Shown here: positions 25,901 through 35,671 of the stretch, one piece after another
Layout: each line of letters starts with the position of its first letter
How positions within the stretch are numbered: position 1 is the stretch's first letter
Assembly: GCF_030758315.1 (NCBI RefSeq)
Contig: NZ_CP132336.1
Span: 4,183,001 to 4,247,000, forward strand
DNA: 64,000 nucleotides
Reading direction: 5' to 3'
Source of the DNA: Pararhizobium sp. IMCC3301
Lineage (GTDB): Bacteria > Pseudomonadota > Alphaproteobacteria > Rhizobiales > GCA-2746425
The notes under the pieces: generated by a model
Seen by the model: only the letters and a program-made list of their open reading frames with translations
Told to the model about the DNA's origin: nothing
The model's database searches: none
Position numbers and translations under genes: made by a program

Positions 25901-28587
25901 CCTGCAGAGCGCAGTTGAGTGGACAGATCCAACGCCTTTTCCTGCAAGGCAGAAACCAGCGAACCACCGCTATTGTCAAGAATTTCAGTCAGTTCGGCGG
26001 TTCTTGCACCCAGTGTTTCGTTCAACTGCAGTGTCGAGGTGGACAATTTCTCGGTCGCGACCGTGACGCGGCTGACGAGGTTCTCATCAAGGTCCTGGGT
26101 GAGGCCGGCGATGCCTGTTGAGGCCCGTTCCAGGTTACTGAGCAGGCTTGCGCTGGCATCAGTTATGGTCGAGCGGAACATGTTATTTGCCTGCTCAACA
26201 TTGAACGAGAAGTTGGAGTTGGCTTTCTCGCCCTGTTCATACAATTCTGTGCCAATGGCTTCCATGCTGGCCGAAAGCGACTGCTGCAACGCGCTGGTGC
26301 GCTCTTCGAGGTTTTCCGCAACCTCGAACACTTTGGTACCCAGTGCCATATTGATTTCGGCAATGCGTTCAGAGACGACTGCCGACATTTCGCGGGTCTT
26401 GCTGGACAGCGCTTCGTTGACTTCCTGGAAGCGTCCTTCAAGGGTCGCCGTGATCTCGTTCTGACCTTCACCGAAAGCACGGGCGATTTCACGCGTGCGC
26501 TCGATCAGCGTTTCGTTCATTTCGGAAGTGCGCATGTCGAGAGCTTCGCTGACCATGCTGGCGCGCTGCTCAAGTGTCTCGGCAAGTGCATCCGCCTTGC
26601 TGCCGATTGAATTCGCGGCACTGTCGAGACGCACACCGACGCTGTCTTCAAATGTATTGAGGCGGCCGGCCAGCACGTCTTCCAGCACGCCGGTGCGTTC
26701 TGCAAGCGTATCGCCCACCTTCTCGGTGGCCGCGCTGACGGACGTTGTGAAATTATCAAGATGGTCAGCCATAGTCGACTGCATCGCTGCGCTGTGTTTG
26801 GAAATCGAATTGTCCAGATCAGCAATCCGCGAGCTGAACAGCTGTTCAATTTCACTCGAGCGGTTGCCCAACGCTGCCGTCAGGGCAGAGCCGTTTTCAT
26901 TTATGGTCGTATCAAGGGCTTTCAGGCGGCCATCCAGGGCTTCGCTGAGCTCCTTGCCCCTGTCGTTGAGCGTGATGTTGATCTGATCATTGAGGTTCAG
27001 GACCTCACTCATCAGATGCTTGCCACGTGTGGAGATAGCCTTTGCGACTTCCGTTCCGACCGTCGCGATCTGGGTGGCAAGTTGGGTTCCATTGACATTC
27101 AGCGCATCACGAACCGTCTGCGCGCCATGTTCAAGGGTGGTCCTGAATTCATTCGTTTTTGTATCGAGGTGTTCTGAAAGACGATCACTGGTCGATGTCA
27201 GACGCTGGGTGACTTCCTCACCCTGACCATCAATTGCCTTGGAGAGGCGCGATGTTGCGGTTTCAAGACGGTCAGCAAGGTGAGTGCCACGGGCAAAAAT
27301 CTGCTCGCCTGCGATCTTGCCGGTCGAATCGATACGCTCGGCAATCTTGTTGCCCTGGTCGGAGAACTGCATCACCACATTTTCAACAGCAAGATCGAGC
27401 GAACCACTGACTTCCAGCGAGCGCTCCAACAGAGTTGCAGTCAGATTATCTTTTGATTTCAATATGGTATCGGAAACCTGAAGGCCGGTTTCCTGCAGCG
27501 ATGCGGTCACTTCCTGTCCTGTATTGGACAGGTTCTGCACCAGTTCCTGACCTCGGGTCGACAGGGTCGAAATCATGGTTTCGCCGGCGGTTCCCAGAGC
27601 AATCGTAATCTGTTCGCCTTTCTGGCCCAGCGACGCGATCACACGCTGGCCGGATTCTGAAACCCGGTCGGCGATTGCATCACTGGTTTTGGCAAGTTCT
27701 TCAGACAGGGTTTCGCGGGCACCGCCAATGGCTGTGCGCAAACGCTCTGAATTGTGGACAATCGCCTCTCTCTGAGACACCAATTCGTCGACGACGGAGC
27801 GAATCCGGCTTTCATTGGTGGAATAGGCGCGTTCCAGTGCCGCGACTTCCGTGTGAACCATCACTTCAAGTTCGCTGGCCCGTGCAAGCGCGCGTTCAAT
27901 GCCGTCTCCCATGGCCGCGACTTCGCGGCGAATGGCCTGGCCAACACTGAGGACGGAATCTTTTGCAATATCTTCCGGTTCCGACAGTCGAAGCGCAACT
28001 TCGGTCATGCCATTGGCAACGATGCGCATTTCCTGAGAACGCCAGATCATCAGCGCAAACACCCAGAAGAACACCACCGGCAGAATGAGACTGACGAAAT
28101 AGGCAAACAGATGCGGCGCCTGGCTGAGGCTTGCCAGACCATTGAGATTTGCCAGATCATCGCCAAATGCGGCATTGCCGACAATGCCGCCGAACAGCAA
28201 CCAGAGTGCCGAAGCGGCGAGGGCGCCCCAGAATGGCATCAGCGAAGGACGGCGATTGATGCTGTACAGCATATTGCCAACTGACTGGCGGTCATCATTG
28301 GCCGGACGTTGCGCCCGCCCGCGTGAAGCCGAGCGTTCCCGGCGCGGCGCGGCATCATTGGCCGCTGCGTCCGCTGCCCTAGACCCTGCGCCGGTATTGC
28401 GACCGGGCCGCGTGCGCTCGGTTTCCGACCCTGTTGGCTCTTCGTCCCGGCGCGAGCGACGCAGCCGGCGACGGGATTGTCCATCGCTCTTGGCGTCTTC
28501 TGCCCCGAAATCAATTTTCAGAGCTTCTTCCACCGCCGATACAGCCGGATCATTCGATCCTTTTGACTTTGGAGAATTCTTAGCCAT
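22981..28587 (-). CDS. Giant coiled-coil membrane protein, GPR (growth pole ring)-like
   Basis: A 1868-aa protein. The ATG at 28587 follows GAGGCAAGACG and is preferred to one five codons earlier. Order: a basic, low-complexity cytoplasmic head (1-115, many RRxRR clusters), TM1 (about 117-141), TM2 (about 159-182), then some 1500 residues of almost continuous amphipathic helix. Motifs recur throughout (for example QLAEEARSRMLE, SSQSNEAIERFEESGR). A short Ala/Pro-rich linker and a conserved-looking end (TYTIQGQ-like RLYTIQGQKTFDEIRRKF, YIEDFERLMGEV, YTMLAHASGKLS) follow. Size, two N-terminal TM helices and apolipoprotein-like repeats match Agrobacterium GPR, which forms a ring at the growth pole and is needed for polar growth and rod shape. 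Function here is inferred from this resemblance. Confidence 0.8.
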   Translation of the reverse strand: MAKNSPKSKGSNDPAVSAVEEALKIDFGAEDAKSDGQSRRRLRRSRRDEEPTGSETERTRPGRNTGAGSRAADAAANDAAPRRERSASRGRAQRPANDDRQSVGNMLYSINRRPSLMPFWGALAASALWLLFGGIVGNAAFGDDLANLNGLASLSQAPHLFAYFVSLILPVVFFWVFALMIWRSQEMRIVANGMTEVALRLSEPEDIAKDSVLSVGQAIRREVAAMGDGIERALARASELEVMVHTEVAALERAYSTNESRIRSVVDELVSQREAIVHNSERLRTAIGGARETLSEELAKTSDAIADRVSESGQRVIASLGQKGEQITIALGTAGETMISTLSTRGQELVQNLSNTGQEVTASLQETGLQVSDTILKSKDNLTATLLERSLEVSGSLDLAVENVVMQFSDQGNKIAERIDSTGKIAGEQIFARGTHLADRLETATSRLSKAIDGQGEEVTQRLTSTSDRLSEHLDTKTNEFRTTLEHGAQTVRDALNVNGTQLATQIATVGTEVAKAISTRGKHLMSEVLNLNDQINITLNDRGKELSEALDGRLKALDTTINENGSALTAALGNRSSEIEQLFSSRIADLDNSISKHSAAMQSTMADHLDNFTTSVSAATEKVGDTLAERTGVLEDVLAGRLNTFEDSVGVRLDSAANSIGSKADALAETLEQRASMVSEALDMRTSEMNETLIERTREIARAFGEGQNEITATLEGRFQEVNEALSSKTREMSAVVSERIAEINMALGTKVFEVAENLEERTSALQQSLSASMEAIGTELYEQGEKANSNFSFNVEQANNMFRSTITDASASLLSNLERASTGIAGLTQDLDENLVSRVTVATEKLSTSTLQLNETLGARTAELTEILDNSGGSLVSALQEKALDLSTQLRSAGSTIVDTFSQQGEDIAAAIAASSENARIRLLDSNQELIANIETQSSNAVERLTEGGKSILSLSEQAAERLANVNHDFLSTIQTLSDRAVERLNESSLSAVEQSEIARARIEEANQELVSALASQGDNTIVRLDESGRAIAQLAEEARSRLLDSNDDLIGALSSHSSEAVGRFEESGRAMAQLAEEARSRMLEGNEQLVGAMSSQSNEAIERFEESGRAMSQLAEEARVRILESNQQLVGTISSQTDEAVGRLEETTKAVAQMAEESRSRMVESNELLVGALATQSDDAVGKLEETGRAISQLAEEARTRMLESNEELVATLKTHAHMATEQFDEGNRTIAERLDETSRGLLDAFESRGREIAEIMTGATSDFMSKMTAQSDQAASLLSESSHNVLAALDTQSSEAVERLLAASQNTVANLEQSSMEAAERVFNNSESMATTLTERSREIAETISASSTSLVELLDSRSSEAISLLSKANESLRDDVESMVSRLENANSGLQQVLASAHEQLGSVEDGLGARAEEFRQTLAKALEESQSSTEAISSQVGVLQDVSTNVLGNMGGLAEKIEIQIKSLAEVSDRLDNSNNTIEDTFQSRYAVLEQVAQGIMQKSDDVETRMRAFSSLIAETLAGAEDRAEQIGINLSRNAEKATRGVVEQLAAMSNAAGAEGDKASEAVRHAQAELTEGIANAIADATGRFKDATVEMRATAETMQAELNAVRSDLKKATIELPEETRENMATMRRVVAEQIQALSDLSEIVSQHARPSASGTPAAIAGAINRPAVADRPAAKTAPASPQAPSKSGMQNAFSGKEGDRKNAGWVSSLLERASTDDQRDMGEQLGKRDERQEPKAEQVTRSEPEMVESLNSLSADIARAIDHSTSVELWDRYNRGERNVFTRRLYTIQGQKTFDEIRRKFQNDGEFRAAVNQYIEDFERLMGEVTEKHGDAELTEKYLTSDTGKVYTMLAHASGKLS
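24901..25860 (-). repeat. Eight-unit, indel-free 120-bp tandem repeat array in the GPR-like gene
   Basis: Unit boundaries recur at exactly 120-bp steps (compare the sequences beginning 24961, 25081, 25201, 25321, 25441, with more diverged copies at 25561, 25681 and 25801). Each encodes 40 residues around (F/L)EESGRA-AQLAEEARSR-LESN--LVGA. Units differ in sequence but never in length. Confidence 0.85.
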
Positions 28588-29514
28588 CGTCTTGCCTCGC
28601 ATCCGTACTCATAACATTCTCGCCTGCGGCGCAGTTTCAGACCTCTGCCCAACCGGCAAATTTCCCGAAGACCTGATCCTGAAAGACATAGGTGCAACTG
28701 GCACATGTCTGAATTCAGGTATCTGTCGCAATTCGGAACCTGTCATACGAGAGCCCGACAATGGATGTCACCAGGCCGCCCGGACAGGCAAAAGTCCCAT
28801 GCCCCGCGGAAGAAATGCAAAAAAACATAAGCTGACTTGTCTCGCCGGAACTTCCATTTTGGGACTTCCGGCGCATTCCGTCAGCAACACCGCACTCTAC
28901 AGACCCTTATACCTATTACTTTGTCGCCTTTAGGGCAGCACGGGCTTAAATCCCGGCTTTCCGGCAGGTTCCCCGATCTGCGGGGGTTGCAACAGGACGA
29001 TCGCTTTAAATTCTGTCAAATTTTAACAATCGAGCTTTTCTAGGAATCCATAACTTCTTGCCGCTGCAGTATCGTATCGGTTTGAAATGGCAAGACAACA
29101 AAAAAAATAAGCAATTAGCAGCCTTTGTTAACGCCAAGACTCATTCCGGGCATGGTGTATTCACAGCAAATTGAAATAAATCTGCAGACAATTGGCAGAT
29201 TTCGGCGTGTTTTGACTCGGACTCGATTCAAAGCCGCACCAACTTGGACTCAAAGTGATTGTTTGGGAAATTGGGATTATGGTTAACAAAAGCCAATAAG
29301 ATTCCCGATTTGTTCCGCGCGCGCCCGGAATCCTGCCGATTCTCTCGCGTTGCCGGGATTATACACCTCGTCCCTTGAAAGCGCGGTGATACGACACTAA
29401 ACAACAACCCATCGACCAGTTTCATGCGCTCCCCGCGCCAGCCACACTCCAGCAACCCAGCCAGCAACTTACCCTGTAACCCAGACAAATTCCTGTAGAT
29501 GAGAATCGACCCTT
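28588..29514. other. 927-bp gene-free region between the GPR-like and ferredoxin genes
   Basis: The region holds divergent promoters for the GPR-like gene (-) and the ferredoxin gene (+). No frame in it resembles a protein and no tRNA-like cloverleaf was recognised. It is more A/T-rich between about 29000 and 29310 than the flanking genes, with a run of seven or more A, TTAAC motifs at 29023, 29128 and 29283, and a dense set of GANTC sites. Confidence 0.5.
29138..29342. promoter_or_regulatory. Cluster of eight GANTC (CcrM methylation) sites
   Basis: GANTC occurs at 29138, 29214, 29220, 29225, 29247, 29300, 29328 and 29338, with further sites at 29044 and 29503. Three sit within 16 bp (GACTCGGACTCGATTC, 29214-29229). 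Chance expectation is about one per 256 bp. GANTC is the CcrM target, and its methylation state controls GcrA-dependent cell-cycle promoters in alphaproteobacteria. Confidence 0.6.
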
Positions 29515-30947
<1,433 letters not shown>

Positions 30948-30980
30948 AAATATCACAAATATATTTATTTTTGACCAGAT

Positions 30981-32255
30981 TTATTCTGCCGCAGCCAGTT
31001 TTGCTGTTTTTGGCGAGAATATGGTTTCGTTGCCCTGTTGCGGATCATCGGGCACAAATCTGCTCAGGATCAGTGACACTGCGGCCATCGCTGCCCCGGC
31101 CAGAAAAACCGCCTTTGGCGAGACCAGCCAGAGCAAGCCGAATGCTGCCGGAATACCCACTGCTGCGATGTGATTGATGGTGAAGGACACACTGGTCGAC
31201 GGTGCAATTTCAGCTGGATCAGCGATCTTCTGAAAATAGGTCTTGATGGCGATGGCGAAGGCAAAAAAAGCGTGATCAATCACGTATAAAGCGGCCGCAA
31301 GATTGGCAGAAGTCACATAGGCATAGGTAACAAAAACACCGATCAGCCCGATATATTCAAATGTCAGGGCACGTTTTTCGCCGACAATCCCGATAAGTTT
31401 ACCAATACGGCCGGCAAAGGCCATATTTATCAGACAGTTGATCAGGAACAGACCGGCGATGCTCTCGACATCATAGCCGAATTTCTCGACCATCATAAAG
31501 CTGGCAAAAACCGTGAATATCTGGCGTCTGGCACCACTCATGAAGGTCAGCGCGTAAAACAGCCAGTAGCGCTTGCGCAGCACGATTTGCTTCTGCTGGA
31601 CAGTTTTCTGCGGAAAGCGCGGAAATTGCTGCCAGGCAAGCAGAGCAATGGCCAGCGTTATTGCGCCGCCAATCAGAAACGCTGTCTGAAAAGACAGATC
31701 GAACAGCTTCCAGCTTGCCAGAATAATGGCATAGGCGGCCAATTGGGCTCCGGCGCCGATCGCGACCAGGCGACCCATCAGATGCGGTGCCTGGTCTTTT
31801 GGCAGCCATTGCAGCGTCAGGGACTGGTTCATGGTTTCGTAATAATGAAATCCGACCGACATCACGAAAGTGGTTATAAACATGCCGAGAACAGACGGAA
31901 AATACCCTGTTGCAGCAACGCCAAGTCCGAGCAGCAGCAGCGAGACAATGGCAAAGCTTTGTTCCCTGATATAGAGCACCACGTAAATCGCGAGAAACGC
32001 CAGAAAACCGGGAATTTCGCGGATGGATTCCAGAAAGCCGATTTCGCGGCCGGTCATGCCGACATCCTCGACCGCAAAATTCTTGATCAAAACCCACCAG
32101 CTTGAATAAGACAACCACATCGCGGCGGACATCAGCGCAAGCAGGACAAACGGGCTGCGCAGTCCAGTAAAGCTGGCATAGATGCTGCTATCGACGCCCG
32201 GCCGCTCAGCTCTGTCTGCCCGACTGGTTGGTGAACTGTCTTCGTTGCGACGCAT
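30981..32255 (-). CDS. MFS transporter divergent from an AraC regulator
   Basis: A 424-aa, 12-TM major facilitator. The ATG at 32255 is preferred because AAAGGAT sits 8 bases upstream; an ATG seven codons earlier overlaps that site. A hydrophilic head of about 30 residues precedes TM1 (SPFVLLALMSAAMWLSYSSWW). Landmarks include FLESIREIPGFLAFLAIYV, HYYETMNQSLTLQWLPKD and FFAFAIAIKTYFQKIADPAEI. It resembles unclassified MFS_1 carriers; substrate unknown. The 96-bp gap to the divergent AraC-type gene suggests that regulator controls it. Confidence 0.82.
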   Translation of the reverse strand: MRRNEDSSPTSRADRAERPGVDSSIYASFTGLRSPFVLLALMSAAMWLSYSSWWVLIKNFAVEDVGMTGREIGFLESIREIPGFLAFLAIYVVLYIREQSFAIVSLLLLGLGVAATGYFPSVLGMFITTFVMSVGFHYYETMNQSLTLQWLPKDQAPHLMGRLVAIGAGAQLAAYAIILASWKLFDLSFQTAFLIGGAITLAIALLAWQQFPRFPQKTVQQKQIVLRKRYWLFYALTFMSGARRQIFTVFASFMMVEKFGYDVESIAGLFLINCLINMAFAGRIGKLIGIVGEKRALTFEYIGLIGVFVTYAYVTSANLAAALYVIDHAFFAFAIAIKTYFQKIADPAEIAPSTSVSFTINHIAAVGIPAAFGLLWLVSPKAVFLAGAAMAAVSLILSRFVPDDPQQGNETIFSPKTAKLAAAE

Positions 32256-32351
32256 AACGCATATCCTTTGTTGCACAGCCTATAACGCGTTGCAGTTTTG
32301 GTGAGTTAGCGCTATTTTGACAAAATATATCGTCTACACGCCAGGTTCAGC

Positions 32352-33182
32352 ATGTTTCATCCCGATATGTATCTTCCCACGGATCATGATATTTCGCGTG
32401 CCGCATTGGGCTTTGCCTGCGAATGGGAAAAAGGCTTTATGAACAAGCCACACAGCCATTGGCGCGGACAGTTGATTTATGCGACATCCGGCTCCCTGAA
32501 GGTGGTGTCTGAAGCGGGGACATGGATCGTGCCCCCGGAAAGGGCTGTCTGGATGCCGTCTGGCATGGAGCACGCGGTGAAGGCGGTAACCCAGGCCAGA
32601 GCCAGGTTTCTCTATCTCGACCCTGATATTTTCAAAGGCTTGCCAGACAAAGGCTTGCCAGACAAAGGGTTGCCGGACAATGTCACAGTCATTCACATGA
32701 CAGCACTGATGCGCGAATGCCTGTTATCCTTCCTGACCCTGCCGCGACTCTATGATGAGCAGGGCAGTGCGCCGCATTTGCTGGCCATTATGGTCAATGA
32801 GCTGAGAATGGTTCAGGTGATGCCGTTGCATTTGCCCGAACCTGAAAGTCTCAGGCTCCGTGCAGCCACGGCGGATTTGATCGCCAATCTGGCGGCACCG
32901 CCGAAGCTGGCGGGGCTGGCCGCAAATGCCGGTCTGAGTGTTCGCAGTTTTGAACGGCATTTTCTGCGTGAGACAGGCCTGACATGGCGCAAATGGGTGT
33001 CCCAGGCCCGACTCATGGAGGCAATCTCTCAATTATCGAACGGCATTCGGGTTGGCGATGTAGCCCACGCACTGGGCTATGAGGGGTCAAGTGCCTTCGT
33101 TGCCATGTTCAAAAAGGCCACCGGACACACGCCGGGGAAATATTTTGCAACTGACGGAACGGTTTTCCAGAGCCGTTTATAG
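32352..33182 (+). CDS. AraC-family regulator with N-terminal cupin
   Basis: A 276-aa transcription factor. The N-terminal AraC-ligand cupin covers about 10-100 (NKPHSHWRGQLIYATSGSLKV and WIVPPERAVWMPSGMEHAVKA). The C-terminal double helix-turn-helix covers about 175-265 (LAANAGLSVRSFERHFLRETG and RVGDVAHALGYEGSSAFVAMFKKATGHTPGKYF). Between them, right after the cupin, lies a perfect or near-perfect triple repeat of KGLPD encoded by three 15-bp units, an oddity for this family. It is divergent from the MFS gene at 32255 and probably its activator or repressor. Confidence 0.9.
   Translation: MFHPDMYLPTDHDISRAALGFACEWEKGFMNKPHSHWRGQLIYATSGSLKVVSEAGTWIVPPERAVWMPSGMEHAVKAVTQARARFLYLDPDIFKGLPDKGLPDKGLPDNVTVIHMTALMRECLLSFLTLPRLYDEQGSAPHLLAIMVNELRMVQVMPLHLPEPESLRLRAATADLIANLAAPPKLAGLAANAGLSVRSFERHFLRETGLTWRKWVSQARLMEAISQLSNGIRVGDVAHALGYEGSSAFVAMFKKATGHTPGKYFATDGTVFQSRL
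32634..32678 (+). repeat. Three tandem 15-bp units inside the AraC-type gene
   Basis: AAAGGCTTGCCAGAC occurs at 32634 and 32649 exactly, and at 32664 with two changes. Each encodes KGLPD. The in-frame unit means copy-number change would lengthen or shorten the interdomain linker without a frameshift. Confidence 0.8.
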
Positions 33183-33223
33183 ATTTGACCCGCTCTGGCT
33201 CCAATTTTGCAGCAAGGCGCTCG

Positions 33224-34486
33224 TCAATCCTCGTCCGTCCTGGGATCCAGCGTGGCCGTTTCCGACGTATTCATGCGCACGGTCGAGATGGTAACAAAGT
33301 CCCCCTTCATATCATCTTCAACCGGTGCCCGTTTGGACATCCGCCATCCGGCAAAGCCCACGATAATGACATGGGCCAGCAATGTGGTTCCGAACAGTGT
33401 ATCGGGTCCCAAAAGCGCCATCATGCCACCGCCCAGAAGCGGGCCGAGAATGCTGCCTGCACCAAAAACCAGCAGCAGTCCGGAACTGATCCTGAGGAAA
33501 GAATTCTTGTCAGCATGGTCATTTGCATGGGCGACAATCACCGGATACATGGCATATACCATGGCCCCGAAAATGGCTGAAGCAACCAGCACTGTGGTCA
33601 CGTCCCGGGGTTGAAAGATCAGAAAAAACAGATCCACAACACCGGCAATCGATGCCAGTCCGATCAGGACGGCACGCCGGTCGGTGCGGTCGGACAGCCA
33701 GCCGACGGGAAGCTGAAACACGGCGCCTGCGAGAATAGTGATGCTGACGAGCAGCGCGATCGAGGCAATGTCGAGTCCGATCTGTTGGCCATAAACCGCT
33801 GCCAGCGTGCCGTATGAACTGTTGGAGACACCAACCAGAAACACCGCCACAACGGCAATCGGCGAATTCAGCCAGAGCGTCTTGATATCCAGCTTCGGAC
33901 GCACCAGGGGTTGTGGTGCGCTGGAGGTGGAGAGCGCTGTGGGAAACAGCGAACAGGCATAGAACACTGCAGCCAGGACAAAGAAAAAATAGCCGCTGGG
34001 ATCGCCGCTGATCAGCAGCAGCTGGCCGAATGTCGTTGCCGCCAGATTGACCATTGTGTAAGTTGCAAAAACCCGGCCGCGGAAGGATGGATCAGTGCGT
34101 TCATTCATCCAGCTTTCCACGATCATGGCACCGCCGGCAAAGCTGAATCCGGCCAGTGCCCGCAATGGAATCCAGGCGGCTGGATGAATGATCAGCAGCG
34201 ACAAAAGCACGGAAATAACGGCAACCCCCGCCATCACGCTGAACGAACGCACATGTCCGACCCGCGTCACAACCCCCGGAACAAGCACACATCCAAGAAC
34301 ATAGCCGATCGCCCAGCCCGTACCCAGCATACCCAGCGAAAAAGCTGAAAAGCCCTCCGCTGATCCGCGCAGCGGCAAAATCAACCCGTTGATGCCTCCG
34401 GCGGCCATCAGAAACGCACTGCCGAGAATAAGGGTAAATATGGGAAGGATCTGTCTGATCATGGGGCGCTTTAACACAGGCGGCAT
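33224..34486 (-). CDS. MFS transporter (YcaD-like)
   Basis: A 420-aa major facilitator of about 12 TM segments. The signature RVGHVRSFSVMAG after TM2 and the GRVFATYTMVNLAATTFGQ segment resemble the YcaD/YfkF group of unassigned carriers. A hydrophilic tail of roughly 45 residues is rich in Asp/Thr. A start eight codons later (34462) is possible. Its end lies about 40 bases from the end of the AraC gene (convergent) and its start about 110 bases from the adjacent mutY stop is on the same strand, so it may share the mutY transcript. No substrate can be inferred. Confidence 0.82.
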   Translation of the reverse strand: MPPVLKRPMIRQILPIFTLILGSAFLMAAGGINGLILPLRGSAEGFSAFSLGMLGTGWAIGYVLGCVLVPGVVTRVGHVRSFSVMAGVAVISVLLSLLIIHPAAWIPLRALAGFSFAGGAMIVESWMNERTDPSFRGRVFATYTMVNLAATTFGQLLLISGDPSGYFFFVLAAVFYACSLFPTALSTSSAPQPLVRPKLDIKTLWLNSPIAVVAVFLVGVSNSSYGTLAAVYGQQIGLDIASIALLVSITILAGAVFQLPVGWLSDRTDRRAVLIGLASIAGVVDLFFLIFQPRDVTTVLVASAIFGAMVYAMYPVIVAHANDHADKNSFLRISSGLLLVFGAGSILGPLLGGGMMALLGPDTLFGTTLLAHVIIVGFAGWRMSKRAPVEDDMKGDFVTISTVRMNTSETATLDPRTDED

Positions 34487-34537
34487 AACAATTTCCAGCG
34501 ATCAATACGCCGTAAACCAACTATTGCAAGCTGCATT

Positions 34538-35644
34538 TCAACAAGGTGTCAGCCCCTGTGCAATGACCTTGCGCATCAGATTTGGAAGCGCTTCATCCTG
34601 CAGCGAAGCCAGATCGCGCCACCAGCCATTTTCCGGCAGCGAATTCGGTCTGTGTGCAGCGGTCGTATCAGCCGCAATCTCCGCTTTATAATCCGCTTTA
34701 TAAACCGTCAGTACCAGATGAAAATGGGTGAAAGTATGACGCACCTTGCCGGCGGTTTGCCAATTTGCAACCAGCGGTGCGGCATCGCTTGTGGTGACGC
34801 CGTCCTGGCGGGAGGTCCAGTTGCTGGTCGGCACTTCTGTCATACCGGCAAGCAGGCCACGGTCAGCACGTTTTTGCAGCCAGATCTGCTGATCCTGCCG
34901 AATCAGCAGAAACGCTGCGCCTACCCTAGTCGGCTTTTGCGCCTTTGGCAGTTTGACCGGATAGGCTTCCTGCGTTCCGGCAGCAAAGGCGTGACACTGG
35001 TTTTGCAGCGGACACAGGCTGCAGGCCGGCCGTTTCGGCGCGCACAATGTGGCCCCCAGATCCATCAAGGCCTGCGCCAGATCGCCGGGACGTTCAACCG
35101 GGATAATCGGCAGCAGGGCTTCTCGCACCAGTTGCTTTGCGGCCGGAAGAGGGGTGGTTATGGCCAGCAACCGCGTCACCACGCGCTCCACATTGCCGTC
35201 GACCACCGCAGCCGGATCGCGAAATGCGATAGCGGCGACAGCGGCCGCGGTATAGGGACCGATCCCAGGCAGCGCCTGCAATTGCGCCGCTGTACGCGGA
35301 AATTCACCGTTTAACTGTGTCGCCACCAGCCGGGCGCATTTAAGCAGATTACGGGCACGCGAATAATAGCCAAGGCCGGCCCAGGCCACCATCACCGCCT
35401 CCTCATCAGCCGCTGCCAGTTGAGCGATTGACGGCCACAGCGCCAGAAACTTCTCATAATATGGCCTGACGGCCGTCACAGTGGTCTGCTGCAGCATGAT
35501 TTCCGAAAGCCAGACGCGGTAAGGATCTGCCGCCATCTGCCGCCCGTCTTGCGGGCGCTCGCGCCATGGCAGTTGGCGCCCGTGGCGGTCATACCAGTTC
35601 AACAGCAGGCTTGCAGTTGACGGGGACAGAATTTTGTCTTTCAA
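34538..35644 (-). CDS. mutY: A/G-specific adenine DNA glycosylase MutY
   Basis: Removes adenine mispaired with 8-oxoguanine. It is 368 aa. The catalytic Glu is E48 in WLSEIMLQQT, the helix-hairpin-helix is LPGIGPYTAAAVAAIAF, and the catalytic Asp lies in VVDGNVERV. The [4Fe-4S] ligands follow the pattern C-x6-C-x2-C-x5-C (CAPKRPACSLCPLQNQC), and a C-terminal NUDIX-like 8-oxoG recognition domain covers about 240-365. It is divergent from the DUF721 gene with only 27 bases between starts, an arrangement common in Hyphomicrobiales. Confidence 0.95.
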   Translation of the reverse strand: MKDKILSPSTASLLLNWYDRHGRQLPWRERPQDGRQMAADPYRVWLSEIMLQQTTVTAVRPYYEKFLALWPSIAQLAAADEEAVMVAWAGLGYYSRARNLLKCARLVATQLNGEFPRTAAQLQALPGIGPYTAAAVAAIAFRDPAAVVDGNVERVVTRLLAITTPLPAAKQLVREALLPIIPVERPGDLAQALMDLGATLCAPKRPACSLCPLQNQCHAFAAGTQEAYPVKLPKAQKPTRVGAAFLLIRQDQQIWLQKRADRGLLAGMTEVPTSNWTSRQDGVTTSDAAPLVANWQTAGKVRHTFTHFHLVLTVYKADYKAEIAADTTAAHRPNSLPENGWWRDLASLQDEALPNLMRKVIAQGLTPC

Positions 35645-35671
35645 CGCCGAATTCCGGATGAAAATGTTGCA

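Noticed and set aside
28142-28933. 263-codon plus-strand frame starting inside the GPR-like gene
   Set aside because: It is antisense to the TM and basic head of the giant protein and extends into the promoter region without any motif.
29006-29027. TTAA and TTAAC as a full CtrA site
   Set aside because: The spacing is 13 bp rather than 7.
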